From Shinella sp. WSJ-2 (GTDB taxonomy: Bacteria; Pseudomonadota; Alphaproteobacteria; Rhizobiales; Rhizobiaceae), in NCBI RefSeq assembly GCF_003432075.1, contig NZ_QWBU01000006.1, forward strand, positions 186,001-250,000: a stretch of DNA of 64,000 nucleotides, given 5' to 3'. Below are positions 1 through 9,692 of this stretch, in pieces. The notes under the pieces are model-generated. The model did no database searches. It was not told the origin of the DNA and saw only the letters and a list, made by a program, of their open reading frames with translations. The position numbers and the translations under genes are program-made. Numbering within the stretch: position 1 is the first letter of the stretch; every line of letters starts with the position of its first letter.

Positions 1-532
1 ACTCCACATATTGCGGCTGCTTGCGGATCTGCCGTCCGTAGTGGCGGCGAAGGGCGGCGGTGAGGTCGCCCTTGCGGCCCAGCTGTTCGTCTGCAAAGCC
101 GATCATCTGCGAGTTCGGCCAGGCCTGCGGTCGGATGGTGGCGAGGCGGTTGAAGAGGTTTTCAGCCTCCTCGTCCGGATTGCCCTGCGCCATCAGGGTC
201 AACATGGCAGCCGTCGAGCGGGAGATGCCCATATGGCAGTGGACGAGCAGATGGCTCGCCGCGTCCCGATCCTGCCGGTTCAGGAAATCCTGCCCGAAGG
301 CCAGGATCGACGCGATGTGATCGGGCCGCGGCCGCACCCGTTCCGGTAGGTCGTCGATGATGTCGTGGAAACGCAGAGTCGTGCGCAGGTGCTTGCCGTA
401 GCTCTGGAAGGCCTCGAGTTCGGGCAATTCCGGATCGAGCAGCGAGAGCACATGGGTTACGTTCCGGGCGCTCTGGCCGGGCAGCTCCTCGATGCCGCAG
501 ATGGTGAGCTCCGGAGAAAATACGACGTCCAT
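1..532 (-). CDS. Tyrosine/dual-specificity phosphatase-like protein (3' end outside window)
   Basis: The reading frame enters from the left edge and starts with ATG at 532; 177 codons are visible and the C-terminus lies outside the window. The signature is a Cys-X5-Arg loop (HCHMGISRS, Cys99 and Arg105), the active-site P-loop of protein tyrosine and dual-specificity phosphatases. A plausible general-acid Asp is in FHDIIDD around residue 57. The loop cysteine forms the phospho-enzyme intermediate in this family; the substrate (protein, lipid or small molecule) cannot be told from sequence. It is transcribed away from the divergent SMP-30 gene, with about 140 bp between them. No signal peptide is visible, so it is probably cytosolic. 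Confidence 0.8.
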   Translation of the reverse strand, partial: MDVVFSPELTICGIEELPGQSARNVTHVLSLLDPELPELEAFQSYGKHLRTTLRFHDIIDDLPERVRPRPDHIASILAFGQDFLNRQDRDAASHLLVHCHMGISRSTAAMLTLMAQGNPDEEAENLFNRLATIRPQAWPNSQMIGFADEQLGRKGDLTAALRRHYGRQIRKQPQYVE

Positions 533-671
533 TTCCAAAATCCTTCACAGCAATTGATTTGCGCAGGATACAGGCGGCCTGTGAGGAAACGAAGGCGTTT
601 CTTGGCCGTCTTGCCCTGCGCGTCTTGATCGTTATCCTGCGGCGCGGTTCGTTCAAGAGGAGAGCAACGGA

Positions 672-1577
672 ATGTCGTTTTTTGCCGCTGAAGAGCCCGA
701 ATTCTCCACCTTCGTGCTGGGCAATGCGCCGCTGAAGAAACTGGCCGGCGGTTTCGATTGGGTCGAGGGGCCGGTCTGGTTCGGCGATCACGAATGCCTG
801 CTGTTCTCCGATATTCCCAACAACCGCATGTTGCGCTGGAGTGCCGCGACCGGCATCACCCCGTTCCGCGAGCCGTCGAATTTCTCGAACGGCAACACCC
901 GCGACCGGGAGGGGCGGCTGGTGACCTGCGAGCACGGCACGCGCCGCGTCACCCGAACGGAGCATGACGGCACGATCACCGTCATTGCCGACCGTTTCGA
1001 AGGCAAGCGGCTGAATTCGCCGAACGATGTCGTCGTTGCCTCCGACGGCGCGATCTGGTTCACCGATCCGCATTACGGCATCGCCTCCGATTATGAGGGC
1101 ACGCGGGCCGAGCAGGAATTGCCGTGCAACGTCTATCGCGTCGATGCGCTCTCCGGCGAGATCCGCGCCATGCTCACCGATTTCAACTGCCCGAACGGCC
1201 TTGCCTTCAGCCCGGATGAAAAGCGGCTCTACATCGCCGATACCGGCCGGATGTTCGAGGACGATCCGCGCCATATCCGCGTCTTCGATGTGGGGGCTGA
1301 CTGGGCGCTGACGGGTGGCAAGGTTTTTCACACGATCTCGCCCGGTTGCGCGGATGGCATGCGCGTCGATGCGGCGGGCAATCTCTGGTCTTCGGCGGGC
1401 GACGGCGTGCATTGCATAGCGCCGGACGGGAGGGTTCTGGGCCGCATCCTGGTGCCGGAAACCGTGTCCAACATCTGCTTCGGCGGCCGGCAGGGCCATC
1501 GCCTGTTCATCACCGCGACGACGTCGCTCTATGCCGTCTCCTTGGCCATTCGAGGCGCGGCGCGGCCCGTGCGCTGA
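672..1577 (+). CDS. SMP-30/gluconolactonase family lactone hydrolase
   Basis: A 301-residue beta-propeller protein of the SMP-30/gluconolactonase/LRE family, which hydrolyse sugar lactones with a single divalent metal. Family positions are recognisable: the metal-ligand Glu in DWVEGPVW near residue 31, Asn in SPNDVV, the PNGLAFSPDE repeat typical of the fourth blade, and the later Asp in CADGMRVDAAGNLW. An AGAGGAG ribosome-binding site about 9 nt upstream supports the start. It stands alone between a divergent phosphatase and the macAB pair. The natural lactone cannot be deduced; a role in sugar acid catabolism is the family norm and is inferred here. Confidence 0.88.
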   Translation: MSFFAAEEPEFSTFVLGNAPLKKLAGGFDWVEGPVWFGDHECLLFSDIPNNRMLRWSAATGITPFREPSNFSNGNTRDREGRLVTCEHGTRRVTRTEHDGTITVIADRFEGKRLNSPNDVVVASDGAIWFTDPHYGIASDYEGTRAEQELPCNVYRVDALSGEIRAMLTDFNCPNGLAFSPDEKRLYIADTGRMFEDDPRHIRVFDVGADWALTGGKVFHTISPGCADGMRVDAAGNLWSSAGDGVHCIAPDGRVLGRILVPETVSNICFGGRQGHRLFITATTSLYAVSLAIRGAARPVR

Positions 1578-1684
1578 CAAGCAAAGCGCAAACATTACAA
1601 AAATATAACGAGGCACTGGCCTTTCCGTCCGCTATGGGTGGCTCCACATGAGATGGAAAGGGACGGACGAGGCGTGGCCTCGCC

Positions 1685-2953
1685 ATGGGGTTGCCGATGA
1701 CCAGGACTGTACGACCGCAGAAGGATGAGAAGCCCGCCGGCGAGGCCGGGCACACCAATGTCACCTTCATGCCCGGCGCCGTGCCGCCAGCCCGCCGCAA
1801 GCGCCGCTCGCGTGCCTGGATCTGGCTGCCGGTCATCGCCGTGCTTGCGGGTGCCGGCTATTATGGCTGGCACGCCTATGCGCCTGCCGAGACGACGACG
1901 GCCGTCATCACGCAGGCGGTGGTGCGCGGCGACATCGAAAACGCCGTGACGGCCGTCGGGACACTGGAGGCAGTGAAATCCGTCGATGCCGGCGCGCAGG
2001 TCTCCGGTCAGCTGAAGACGTTGCATGTGGCGATCGGCGATACCGTGAAGAAGGATCAGCTGCTCGCCGAGATGGATCAGGCAACGATTGAGAACCGTAT
2101 CGAGATCAACCGCGCGGAACTGGCGAACCTCCAGGCGCAGCTCGAATCCAAGAAGGCGCAGCTCGCGCTGAAACAGGCCAATATCGCCCGCCAGCGCAAT
2201 CTCGTCGCCGGAAATGCCGCCGCAAAACAGGCGCTCGACCAGGCCGTCGCCGACCTCGCTGCCGCCGAGGCCGACGTCAACGCCACCGATGCGCAGATCC
2301 GCAAGCAGCAGGCGACGCTGGCCGGCGACGAGGTGGATCTCGGCTATACCAAGATCTATGCGCCGATGGCGGGCACGGTCGTCTCCAACCCGGTCAAGGA
2401 AGGCCAGACGCTGAACGCCGTGCAGAGCGCGCCGACCATCGTCACCATCGCCGACCTCTCGACGATGACGGTGCGGGCGGAAGTCTCCGAGGCCGATGTC
2501 AGCCGGCTGAAGGTGGGCATGGAGGCCTATTTCACCCTACTCGGCCAGCCCGGCAAACGCTTCACCGGAAAACTTCGGCAGATCGAGCCGACGCCGACGG
2601 TCGAGAACAATGTGGTGCTCTACAACGCGCTGTTCGACGTGCCGAACCCGGATGGCGAGCTGATGATGTCGATGAGCGCACAGGTCTTCTTCGTACAGGC
2701 GGCGGCGCGCGATGTGCTGCTCGTGCCGGCAGGCGCCGTCAGTGCCACGAAGGACGGGGCTGAAGTTACGGTCGTTGCCGCTTCGGGCGCGAAAGAGGTG
2801 CGCAAGGTCGAGACCGGCATTCGCAACCGCGTCAGCATCGAGGTGAAAAGCGGGCTTGCCGAGGGTGACAAGGTGGTCGTCACCGCCGGTTCGACGGGCG
2901 ATGCGGCAGGGCGCAATGCGCGACGCAACAACCGCATGCCGCCGATGTTCTGA
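1685..2953 (+). CDS. macA: MacA-like periplasmic adaptor (membrane fusion protein)
   Basis: A 422-residue HlyD/RND-type membrane fusion protein. After a basic N-terminus there is one membrane anchor (about residues 40-58). A lipoyl/biotinyl-like half, a long alpha-helical hairpin rich in Gln, Ala and Leu (about residues 135-210), a second lipoyl half with the [12 protein letters not shown] motif, and a beta-barrel domain follow. It would bridge the inner-membrane ABC protein to a TolC-type outer-membrane channel. The MacB gene starts 8 bp after the stop, so the two are co-transcribed; no tolC is present nearby. ATG 1685 is used here, but ATG 1697 is also possible because no strong ribosome-binding site distinguishes them. 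Substrate unknown. Confidence 0.85.
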   Translation: MGLPMTRTVRPQKDEKPAGEAGHTNVTFMPGAVPPARRKRRSRAWIWLPVIAVLAGAGYYGWHAYAPAETTTAVITQAVVRGDIENAVTAVGTLEAVKSVDAGAQVSGQLKTLHVAIGDTVKKDQLLAEMDQATIENRIEINRAELANLQAQLESKKAQLALKQANIARQRNLVAGNAAAKQALDQAVADLAAAEADVNATDAQIRKQQATLAGDEVDLGYTKIYAPMAGTVVSNPVKEGQTLNAVQSAPTIVTIADLSTMTVRAEVSEADVSRLKVGMEAYFTLLGQPGKRFTGKLRQIEPTPTVENNVVLYNALFDVPNPDGELMMSMSAQVFFVQAAARDVLLVPAGAVSATKDGAEVTVVAASGAKEVRKVETGIRNRVSIEVKSGLAEGDKVVVTAGSTGDAAGRNARRNNRMPPMF

Positions 2954-2960
2954 GGCTGCC

Positions 2961-4901
2961 ATGACCGCGCTCATCTCGCTCAAGGACGTCACCAAGACCT
3001 TTTTCAACGACGGTTTTGCCGTCGAGGTCCTTCATGGCGTGTCGCTGGACATCGAGGCAGGCGAGTTTGTCGCGATCATCGGCCAGTCCGGCTCCGGCAA
3101 GTCGACGCTGATGAACATCCTCGGCTGCCTCGACCAACCGACGTCGGGCGAATACCGCATCGATGGCGAGCCGGTCTCGGATTTCGAGACGGACGAGCTC
3201 GCGGCGCTGCGCCGCCGCACCTTTGGCTTTGTCTTTCAGAGCTACAACCTCATCCCGACGGCAAGCGCCCGCGAAAATGTCGAGGTGCCCGCGATCTATG
3301 CTGGCCTTCCCGCCCGCGAGCGACAGGAGCGTGCGGACATGCTGCTCTCTTCGCTGAAGCTCGGCGACAGGCTCGATCACCGCCCGAACCAGCTATCCGG
3401 CGGCCAGCAGCAGCGTGTTTCCATCGCCCGCGCCTTGATGAATGGCGGCCGCGTCATCCTTGCCGACGAGCCGACCGGCGCGCTCGACAGCCAGAGCGGC
3501 GAAGAGGTGATGGCGCTCTTGCGGCGGATGCATGAGGATGGCCACACGATCATTCTCATCACCCATTCGCGCGAGGTGGCGGAGGCCGCCGACCGTCTGA
3601 TCGAGATCCGCGACGGCCGCATCATCTCCGACCGCGCCAAGAAGGCGCGAACCGCGTCCGAGGCTGCTGCCGGTTTGCAGAAGGCGGTGAAGGAGGGGTC
3701 GGCGGCCATCGCCGACGTCTCCGAGGCTGTGAAGATGGCGATCCGCGCGCTGCATGCCAATCTCTTCCGCACCGTGCTGACGCTTCTTGGCATCGTTATT
3801 GGCGTCGGTTCCGTGGTGGCGATGCTGGCGATCGGCACGGGGGCGCAGAATTCCGTGCTCGACCGTATTTCCGCCATGGGCTCGAACGTTCTGCTGGTTC
3901 GCCCGAGCATGGCGAATTTCCGCGGCGGGGGCAGTGCGCCGGTGACGCTCATTCCGTCCGATGCCGATGCGATCCTCGAATTGCCGAACGTCTCCTTCGC
4001 CGTGCCGGAAATGACCAGTTCCGTGACGCTGCGCTACGGCAATATCGACTATCAGACGACGGCGAACGGCACGGTGCCGGCCTTCACGCAGGCCAAGAAC
4101 TGGAAAGTGGCAGCGGGCGAATTCCTCAATGCCGACGACATGAACACCTATGCGCCCGTCGCCGTGCTCGGCCAGACCGTGGCGAAAACGCTGTTTCCCG
4201 ATGGCGCCAGCCCGCTCGGCCACTATGTGCTGGTCAACAAGATTCCCTTCCAGGTCATCGGCGTGATGGCAGAGATGGGTGCGAGCGCCGGCGGCAACGA
4301 CCAGGACGACACGATCCTCGTGCCACTCTCGACCGGCAGCATGCGGCTCTTCGGCCAGCGCAACGTGCGCACGATCACCGTGCAGGTCGAGGATTCCGCG
4401 GCGATCGACCTGACGCAGGATGCCATCCAGACCTTGCTCGATACGCGTCACAAGGCCGAGGACACGCAGATCACCAACATGTCCTCGGTACGCGAGGCGT
4501 TCACCGAGACGTCGAACACGATGAAGCTGTTCCTTGGCTGCGTCGCGGCGATCTCGCTGCTGGTCGGCGGCATCGGGGTGATGAACATCATGCTGGTCTC
4601 CGTGCGCGAGCGGACGCGCGAGATCGGCGTGCGCATGGCGACGGGTGCGCGGCGGCGCGATATCCTGCTGCAATTCCTCATCGAGGCGCTGGTCGTCTCG
4701 GCGATCGGCGGGGCGATCGGCGTGGGGCTCGGCCTCTCCATCGGCGCGCTGGCCAAGGTCTTGGGCATGCCGGTCAGCTTCACCATCGGCCCGGTCGCGC
4801 TCGCCTTCGCCTGCTCGTTCCTGACCGGCCTCGTCTTCGGCTACCTGCCGGCCCGCAATGCCTCGCATCTCCAGCCGGCCGTGGCGCTCGGGGCGGATTG
4901 A
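2961..4901 (+). CDS. macB: MacB-like ABC exporter, fused ATPase and FtsX-type permease
   Basis: A 646-residue fusion close to the usual MacB length. The N-terminal ATPase has a Walker A (GQSGSGKST, about residue 43), the signature LSGGQQQR and Walker [13 protein letters not shown] linker leads to the permease half with a first transmembrane helix near residue 270, a large periplasmic domain, and three C-terminal helices ending in the FtsX domain ([21 protein letters not shown]). It drives export of macrolides, peptides or lipoproteins in known homologues through a MacA adaptor. An upstream in-frame ATG at 2856 lies inside macA and was rejected; ATG 2961 begins the family's [12 protein letters not shown] pattern. 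It converges on the yjfF gene, 8 bp away. Confidence 0.9.
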   Translation: MTALISLKDVTKTFFNDGFAVEVLHGVSLDIEAGEFVAIIGQSGSGKSTLMNILGCLDQPTSGEYRIDGEPVSDFETDELAALRRRTFGFVFQSYNLIPTASARENVEVPAIYAGLPARERQERADMLLSSLKLGDRLDHRPNQLSGGQQQRVSIARALMNGGRVILADEPTGALDSQSGEEVMALLRRMHEDGHTIILITHSREVAEAADRLIEIRDGRIISDRAKKARTASEAAAGLQKAVKEGSAAIADVSEAVKMAIRALHANLFRTVLTLLGIVIGVGSVVAMLAIGTGAQNSVLDRISAMGSNVLLVRPSMANFRGGGSAPVTLIPSDADAILELPNVSFAVPEMTSSVTLRYGNIDYQTTANGTVPAFTQAKNWKVAAGEFLNADDMNTYAPVAVLGQTVAKTLFPDGASPLGHYVLVNKIPFQVIGVMAEMGASAGGNDQDDTILVPLSTGSMRLFGQRNVRTITVQVEDSAAIDLTQDAIQTLLDTRHKAEDTQITNMSSVREAFTETSNTMKLFLGCVAAISLLVGGIGVMNIMLVSVRERTREIGVRMATGARRRDILLQFLIEALVVSAIGGAIGVGLGLSIGALAKVLGMPVSFTIGPVALAFACSFLTGLVFGYLPARNASHLQPAVALGAD

Positions 4902-4908
4902 CGCCTGG

Positions 4909-5892
4909 TCAGCCGCTGCGTTGCCGTGTCATCAGCTTGGCCTGCAATACGACCACGACGAGCAGGAACGCGCCGCGGATGACGGATTGCCAATAGGCGG
5001 AGAGCGAGATCCAGCCGAGGCCGTTTTCGAAGTTCAGGATGTTGAAGACCATGGCGAGCAGCAGCGCGCCGGCAAGCGTCGCGCCGACGGAGCCCGAGCC
5101 GCCGGTCAAAAGCGTGCCGCCGACCACGACGGAGGCGATGGCGAACAGCTCCCAGCCTACACCTTCTGTCGGCTGGCCTGCGCCAAACTGCGAGGCGAGG
5201 ATGACACCGGCGAGGCCGGCAAGCGTGCCGGAGGCGAGATAGACGGCGGCGAGCGTACGCTCGACCTTGAGGCCCATCAGGCCGGCCGTCGCCTCGCCGT
5301 CGCCGATTGCGAGAATATGGCGGCCGACCGGCAGCTTTTCCAGTACCAACCAACCGAGCAGATAGGCGACGAGGCCGATCCAGGCGGGGATGGGGAAGCC
5401 GAGGAAATCATCCTGGCCGATGACGGTGAAGCCGGTGTCGTAGGAGACGGAGACCGACTGGTTGTTTGCCAGCAGCAGCCCGGTGCCGTAGGCGGCCAGC
5501 ATGGTCGCGAGGGTCGCGATGAAGGGCTGGATGCGCATTTTCGTGATGATGAAGCCGTTCAGCGCGCCGACGGCAAGGCCGGCCGCCATGCCGCCGAGAA
5601 GGCCGGCTGCCCAATGATAGGGTGACAGCAGGGCCGCCACCACGCTTGCCATCGCCGCCGTGCCGCCAACCGAGAGGTCGATGCCGCCGGTGATGATGAC
5701 GAAGGCCATGCCGAGCGCGATCAGCGCGAACATCGAGTTGTAGCGCAGGAAACTCAGGATGTTGAAGGGCGACAGGAAATTGTCGTAACGCAGCGCCCCG
5801 AACAGGATGAGGCCGGCGAGTGCGAGAATGACGCCGATGCGGGCGAGATCGCCCGGCGACTTGATGGCGAAGGGGCGCAGGAGCGTCTGCAT
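4909..5892 (-). CDS. yjfF: Sugar ABC transporter permease, YjfF-like
   Basis: A 327-residue hydrophobic permease of the RbsC/BPD_transp_2 family with eight to ten predicted membrane helices and the family motif GGIDLSVGGTAAM in the first third plus GGTLLTGGSGSVGAT near the C-terminus. It is the last gene of the leftward ytfQ-ytfR-ytfT-yjfF-like operon; two different permeases following one another is the diagnostic arrangement of the E. coli galactofuranose importer. The start is ATG 5892 with GAGGAGA upstream; the longer frame begins with an unlikely TTG at 5907 overlapping the previous stop. Furanose specificity is inferred from gene order and the binding protein. Confidence 0.82.
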   Translation of the reverse strand: MQTLLRPFAIKSPGDLARIGVILALAGLILFGALRYDNFLSPFNILSFLRYNSMFALIALGMAFVIITGGIDLSVGGTAAMASVVAALLSPYHWAAGLLGGMAAGLAVGALNGFIITKMRIQPFIATLATMLAAYGTGLLLANNQSVSVSYDTGFTVIGQDDFLGFPIPAWIGLVAYLLGWLVLEKLPVGRHILAIGDGEATAGLMGLKVERTLAAVYLASGTLAGLAGVILASQFGAGQPTEGVGWELFAIASVVVGGTLLTGGSGSVGATLAGALLLAMVFNILNFENGLGWISLSAYWQSVIRGAFLLVVVVLQAKLMTRQRSG

Positions 5893-5903
5893 GGAAGGTC
5901 TCC

Positions 5904-6914
5904 TCAATGCCTGTCGGCGCGCTGCTGGATGAAGACGGCGAGCACGATCAATCCCGCCTTGACGATGAGGGCTGCGGCATCCGGCACGCCATTGGCGAGA
6001 AGCGTGTAACGCACGAGTTGGATGACGAAGGCGCCGAGCAGCGTGCCGACGATATTGGCCCGTCCGCCGGTCAGAAGCGTGCCGCCGACGGCGACGGCGG
6101 CGATGGCATCGAGCTCCATGCCGAGGCCGACGAGGTTGGCGTCGCTCGCCGAATTGCGCGCGACCACGACCAAACCGGCAAGACCGGCGAGCGCGCCGCT
6201 TATCATGTAGACGAGCAGCTTCACGCGCTTGACCGGAATACCCGTCAGCCTTGCCGCCTTCTCGTTGCCGCCGACCGCGATAATCTGGCGGCCGATGACG
6301 GTGTAGCGGATCATCGCTGAGGCCAGGATGACGATGACGACCATCAGCACGACCTGTGCCGGAATGCCGGCGATGCGGCCCATCGCGATGAACTGGAAGC
6401 CTTCGTTCTTGAAGACCTGCAGGTTGCCGTTGGTCATGACCTGCGCGATGCCGCGGCCGGCGATGAACAACACCAGCGTCGCGATGATCGGCTGGATGGA
6501 GAAGCGGGTGACGAGCAGCCCGTTGAACAGGCCGAACAGGCTGGCGACCGCGACGGGGATCAGGAAGGCAAGGGCCACGGCGAAAGCCATGTTTTCGACC
6601 TGCCAGAACTGCCCCATGAAGATCATCGGCGCGAGCGCCCCCGAGATCGCCATCAGCGAACCGACCGAAAGGTCGATGCCGCCGGTGGCGATGACGAGCG
6701 TCATGCCGGTCGCGACGATGACGATGGTGGCGACCTGCGTGAGGTTCACGTTCAGCGTCTGCCAGGACAGGAAATTCGGCGTCACCGCGATGTTGACGGC
6801 GATGAGCACCAGGAAGGCGACGAAGGTGCCGTAGCGGCTTGCCAGCGAAAACAGCCGGCTGCCGGAGGAGAGCGTGCCTGACGGCTGCGGGGCAGGGGTC
6901 TCTATCGTCGTCAT
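5904..6914 (-). CDS. ytfT: Sugar ABC transporter permease, YtfT-like
   Basis: A 336-residue RbsC-family permease with a short polar N-terminus, multiple membrane spans, the GGIDLSVGSLMAISGA motif and GGTLLTGGRANIVGTLLG near the end. It pairs with the next permease to form the membrane channel of a furanose-type importer. ATG 6914 is chosen: it nearly abuts the ATPase stop codon (6916-6918) and starts MTTIETP, whereas the longer frame runs into the ATPase gene. The start region directly follows the ATPase stop, consistent with translational coupling. Confidence 0.82.
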   Translation of the reverse strand: MTTIETPAPQPSGTLSSGSRLFSLASRYGTFVAFLVLIAVNIAVTPNFLSWQTLNVNLTQVATIVIVATGMTLVIATGGIDLSVGSLMAISGALAPMIFMGQFWQVENMAFAVALAFLIPVAVASLFGLFNGLLVTRFSIQPIIATLVLFIAGRGIAQVMTNGNLQVFKNEGFQFIAMGRIAGIPAQVVLMVVIVILASAMIRYTVIGRQIIAVGGNEKAARLTGIPVKRVKLLVYMISGALAGLAGLVVVARNSASDANLVGLGMELDAIAAVAVGGTLLTGGRANIVGTLLGAFVIQLVRYTLLANGVPDAAALIVKAGLIVLAVFIQQRADRH

Positions 6915-6915
6915 C

Positions 6916-8406
6916 TCATTCCACCTGATGGGCCATGGCGGCAAGCAGCGCCGCCTCGCTCAATTCCCTGCGCGGCAAGGTCGCGACCGACGTGCCGTCG
7001 CTGAGCACGGTGACACGGTCGGCGGCGGCGAGAAGCTCTTCCAGTTCGGAAGAGATCATCAGCACGCTCAGCCCGTCGTCGGCGAGGCTGCGCAGAAGCT
7101 TGAGGATTTGGGATTTCGCGCCGATATCGATCCCACGGGTCGGCTCGTCAATGATGAGGACGCGCGGATCGGTGGCGAGCCAGCGGGCAAGCAGCACCTT
7201 CTGCTGGTTGCCGCCCGACAGTTCCTTGATCGGCTGGTCGGGCGAGGCGCATTTGACGCCGAGCGCGCGAATGTACTTCGTAACAATCTCGTCCTGCCTG
7301 GCGCGGTCGACGATGCCGGCCTTTTTCAGCTTCGGCAGCAGGGCAAGCGTCATGTTCTCGCGGATGCTCATGTCGGGCACGATGCCATCGATCTTGCGGT
7401 CCTCGGAAACGAGGCCGATGCCGTCGGCAATCGCATCCGCCGGCTCGCGATAGGCGCGCGCACGACCATCCATGGTTATGGTACCGCTCTGCATCCGGTC
7501 GGCGCCGAAGATCAGGCGGGCCGTTTCCGTGCGGCCGGAACCAAGCAGGCCGGCAAGGCCCGAAATCTCGCCTTCGCGCACATTCAGGCTGACATCGCGC
7601 ACGCGCACACCCGCGCCGGCCTTGTCGACGGCAAGGCGGACAGGGCGCTCGGGCACATCCTGATCGGGCGCCATCGCCTGGAAGGCGGCGAGTTCCTTGC
7701 CAAGCATGTGGCGCACCAGCGCCATCTTGGGCATGTCGGCCATCGGGCTTTTCGCAACCGTCTGGCCATCCCGCATGATCGTGACGCGATCGCAGATCGC
7801 ATAGAGTTCGTCGAGCCGGTGGCCGATGAAGATGACGGCGACACCGGAGCGTTTCAGCGTGCGGATCGTTTCGAAGAGAACGGCGACCTCGCGCTCATCG
7901 AGCGAGGACGTCGGCTCGTCCATGATGACGAGGCGGGCGTTCTGCGTGACGGCGCGGGCGATCGCCACCATCTGCCGTGTCGCGGCATCGAAATGCGCGA
8001 CGGGACGGTCGGCGTCGATGGCAAGGTTGAAGGTCTGCAAAACGGCCGCCGCACCGCGCCGCATGGCGGCATGGTCGATCATGCCGAAGCGCTTCGGCTC
8101 ACGCGAGAGGTAGATGTTCTCCGCCACCGAACGCTGCGGCGCGAGGTTGATTTCCTGGTAGATCGTCGCGATGCCGGCGCTTTGCGCTTCCGCCGGCATG
8201 GTGAAATCGACGGGCTTGCCATCAAAGGTGATGTCGCCCGCATCCCGGCGATAGACACCGGTCAGGATCTTGATGAGCGTCGATTTGCCGGCGCCATTCT
8301 GGCCGACAAGCGCCATGACTTCCGCAGGCTCGACCTCGAGCGAGGCGGATTTCAGCGCGGCGACGCCGGCAAATGCCTTGGAAATGCCCTGCATGGACAA
8401 GAGCAT
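6916..8406 (-). CDS. ytfR: Sugar ABC transporter ATPase with two nucleotide-binding domains, YtfR-like
   Basis: A 496-residue tandem ATPase of the RbsA/MglA/YtfR class. The first domain has Walker A GQNGAGKST near residue 35 and a degenerate signature (FDAATRQMVAIARA) before VIMDEPTSSLD. The second has a divergent P-loop (GLLGSGRTET) but a full signature LSGGNQQKVLLARW and Walker B LIIDEPTRGID. This asymmetry is normal for the family. It would power import of the sugar captured by the upstream binding protein. Expression is probably lower than that of the binding-protein gene because a strong terminator-like hairpin lies between them (8481-8515). Confidence 0.87.
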   Translation of the reverse strand: MLLSMQGISKAFAGVAALKSASLEVEPAEVMALVGQNGAGKSTLIKILTGVYRRDAGDITFDGKPVDFTMPAEAQSAGIATIYQEINLAPQRSVAENIYLSREPKRFGMIDHAAMRRGAAAVLQTFNLAIDADRPVAHFDAATRQMVAIARAVTQNARLVIMDEPTSSLDEREVAVLFETIRTLKRSGVAVIFIGHRLDELYAICDRVTIMRDGQTVAKSPMADMPKMALVRHMLGKELAAFQAMAPDQDVPERPVRLAVDKAGAGVRVRDVSLNVREGEISGLAGLLGSGRTETARLIFGADRMQSGTITMDGRARAYREPADAIADGIGLVSEDRKIDGIVPDMSIRENMTLALLPKLKKAGIVDRARQDEIVTKYIRALGVKCASPDQPIKELSGGNQQKVLLARWLATDPRVLIIDEPTRGIDIGAKSQILKLLRSLADDGLSVLMISSELEELLAAADRVTVLSDGTSVATLPRRELSEAALLAAMAHQVE

Positions 8407-8480
8407 CGGTTTCCTCCTCTCCGCCCTTCGGGACGGCCTCTCAAGCCTACACCCGAACGAACCAAAGATCAGGCCCGTTC

Positions 8481-8515
8481 AAAAAACGGCCGAGACGGTT
8501 TTGCCGCCCCGGCCG
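8481..8515 (-). terminator. Rho-independent terminator inside the ytf-like operon
   Basis: On the minus strand a 12-bp stem (complement of CGGCCGAGACGG at 8487-8498 pairing with 8504-8515, two G-U pairs) with a 5-nt loop is followed by six T residues (complement of 8481-8486). It lies just after the binding-protein stop codon and before the ATPase gene, so it probably acts as a partial terminator favouring binding-protein expression. Confidence 0.8.
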
Positions 8516-8536
8516 CACAGTGCTTGGGAGATGCGA

Positions 8537-9517
8537 TCAGTAGGCGTTCGCGAGTTCGGCCGCCGCGTTGGACGCGTCGTAGAACTTGTCTTCGTTGACG
8601 AGGTTCGGCTCGATGGCTTCGCCCTTGGCGTAGCGCTGCATCGTCTCGAAGGCCTTGGGCCCGAAGCGCGGGTTGCACTCGACGACCGCCGCGATCTTGC
8701 CGTCGACCACCAGCTGGACGGCTTCCTTGCCGCCATCGATGGAGAGCACGAGCACATCCTTGCCCGGTACCTTGCCGGCCGCTTCCAGCGCCGCGATGGC
8801 GCCGATCGCCATTTCGTCGTTGTGGGCGTAGATGATATCGGCATCCGGGTGCGCCTGAAGCAGCGCTTCGGCGACCTGGCGACCCTTGTCTCGGGCGAAG
8901 TCGCCGGTCTGCGAGGCGACGATCTCGAAGCCGCCGGCGGCCTGGATCGCTTCATCGAAGCCCTTTTTGCGGTCGTTGGCCGGCGACGAGCCGGTGGTGC
9001 CTTCGAGTTCGATGATCTTCGACTTGCCGTTGGCGTTCTTCGCCAGCCATTCGGCGACGCGCTTGCCTTCCTCGACGAAGTTCGAGCCGATGAAGGTCAG
9101 GTAGTCCTCGCCGGCCTTGGCGAGCGACGGATCGACCGAGCGGTCGAGCAGGATGACCGGGATGCCAGCTTTCTTGGCGGCCATGACGGCGGGGATCAGC
9201 GGCTTTTCTTCACGCGGTGCGAGGAAGATGACGTCGACGCCCTGGGCGATCATCGAGTTGACGTCGGCGACCTGCTTGGCAGCGGAGCCGGCGGCATCCG
9301 TATAGACCAGCTGGTAGCCAAGCTTTTCTGCCTCGGCCTTCATGCTGTTGGTCTGGGCGATACGCCAGGGGTTGTTGGATTCGGTCTGCGCGAAACCGAC
9401 CTTGTAGGTGTCCTTCTGTGCCAGCTTCGGCACTTCGGCAATGGCGACGCCGGCGACGGCAAGCGCACCGATGGCCGTTGCCGCAAGCATGAGGGTGCGA
9501 CGGGAAATTGTGGTCAT
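8537..9517 (-). CDS. ytfQ: Periplasmic sugar-binding protein, YtfQ-like
   Basis: A 326-residue periplasmic binding protein of the Peripla_BP_4 family. The N-terminus carries SRRTLMLAATAIGALAVAG, a Tat/Sec-like signal with an Arg-Arg pair, then mature sequence. Characteristic YtfQ stretches are present: VGFAQTESNNPWR, AQGVDVIFLAPREE, PVILLDRSVD, ELEGTTGSSPANDRKKGF, YAHNDEMAIGAI. E. coli YtfQ binds galactofuranose, and the matching gene order supports a furanose ligand, which is inference. ATG 9517 is preceded by GGGAGGAG; the longer frame adds a non-signal stretch and was rejected. First gene of the leftward operon, divergent from the LacI regulator. Confidence 0.85.
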   Translation of the reverse strand: MTTISRRTLMLAATAIGALAVAGVAIAEVPKLAQKDTYKVGFAQTESNNPWRIAQTNSMKAEAEKLGYQLVYTDAAGSAAKQVADVNSMIAQGVDVIFLAPREEKPLIPAVMAAKKAGIPVILLDRSVDPSLAKAGEDYLTFIGSNFVEEGKRVAEWLAKNANGKSKIIELEGTTGSSPANDRKKGFDEAIQAAGGFEIVASQTGDFARDKGRQVAEALLQAHPDADIIYAHNDEMAIGAIAALEAAGKVPGKDVLVLSIDGGKEAVQLVVDGKIAAVVECNPRFGPKAFETMQRYAKGEAIEPNLVNEDKFYDASNAAAELANAY

Positions 9518-9591
9518 GAGCGGGTTCTCCTCCCAGGTTCTAGCCGGTGCTCCTCTACCGGACGTGAGCAAATTCCTGCTTCACATGTGCA

Positions 9592-9620
9592 AATCTTGCG
9601 CTAATAATATGAGCAGTCAA
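9592..9620 (-). promoter_or_regulatory. Putative promoter of the ytf-like operon
   Basis: Reading leftward, TTGACT (complement of 9615-9620) and AAGATT (complement of 9592-9597) are 17 bp apart. The spacer carries one of three TGAGCA motifs in this divergent region (9565-9570, 9610-9615 with its flanking AT, 9633-9638), which could be LacI-family regulator contacts. Confidence 0.4.
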
Positions 9621-9692
9621 GAGCCAAAATTATGAGCACTTGCAAAAAATCCGCGTGCAGTGCAAAGCACGTCGAGGGGTGAGGAACGACGC

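Noticed and set aside
162-1616. 484-codon open frame antisense to the SMP-30 gene and out of frame with the phosphatase
   Set aside because: Composition is Arg/Ala-rich without any domain pattern; a typical shadow in GC-rich DNA. The true minus-strand gene here is the phosphatase in another frame.
1578-1684. Strong sigma-70 promoter before macA
   Set aside because: A TATAAC-like -10 is present but no -35 hexamer occurs at a suitable distance.
3393-4868. 491-codon open frame opposite macB
   Set aside because: The sense frame has full MacB motifs; the antisense frame is low-complexity with many His, Arg and Asp.
6874-8598. 574-codon plus-strand frame over the ytfR-like gene
   Set aside because: Antisense to a complete two-domain ATPase and lacking motifs.
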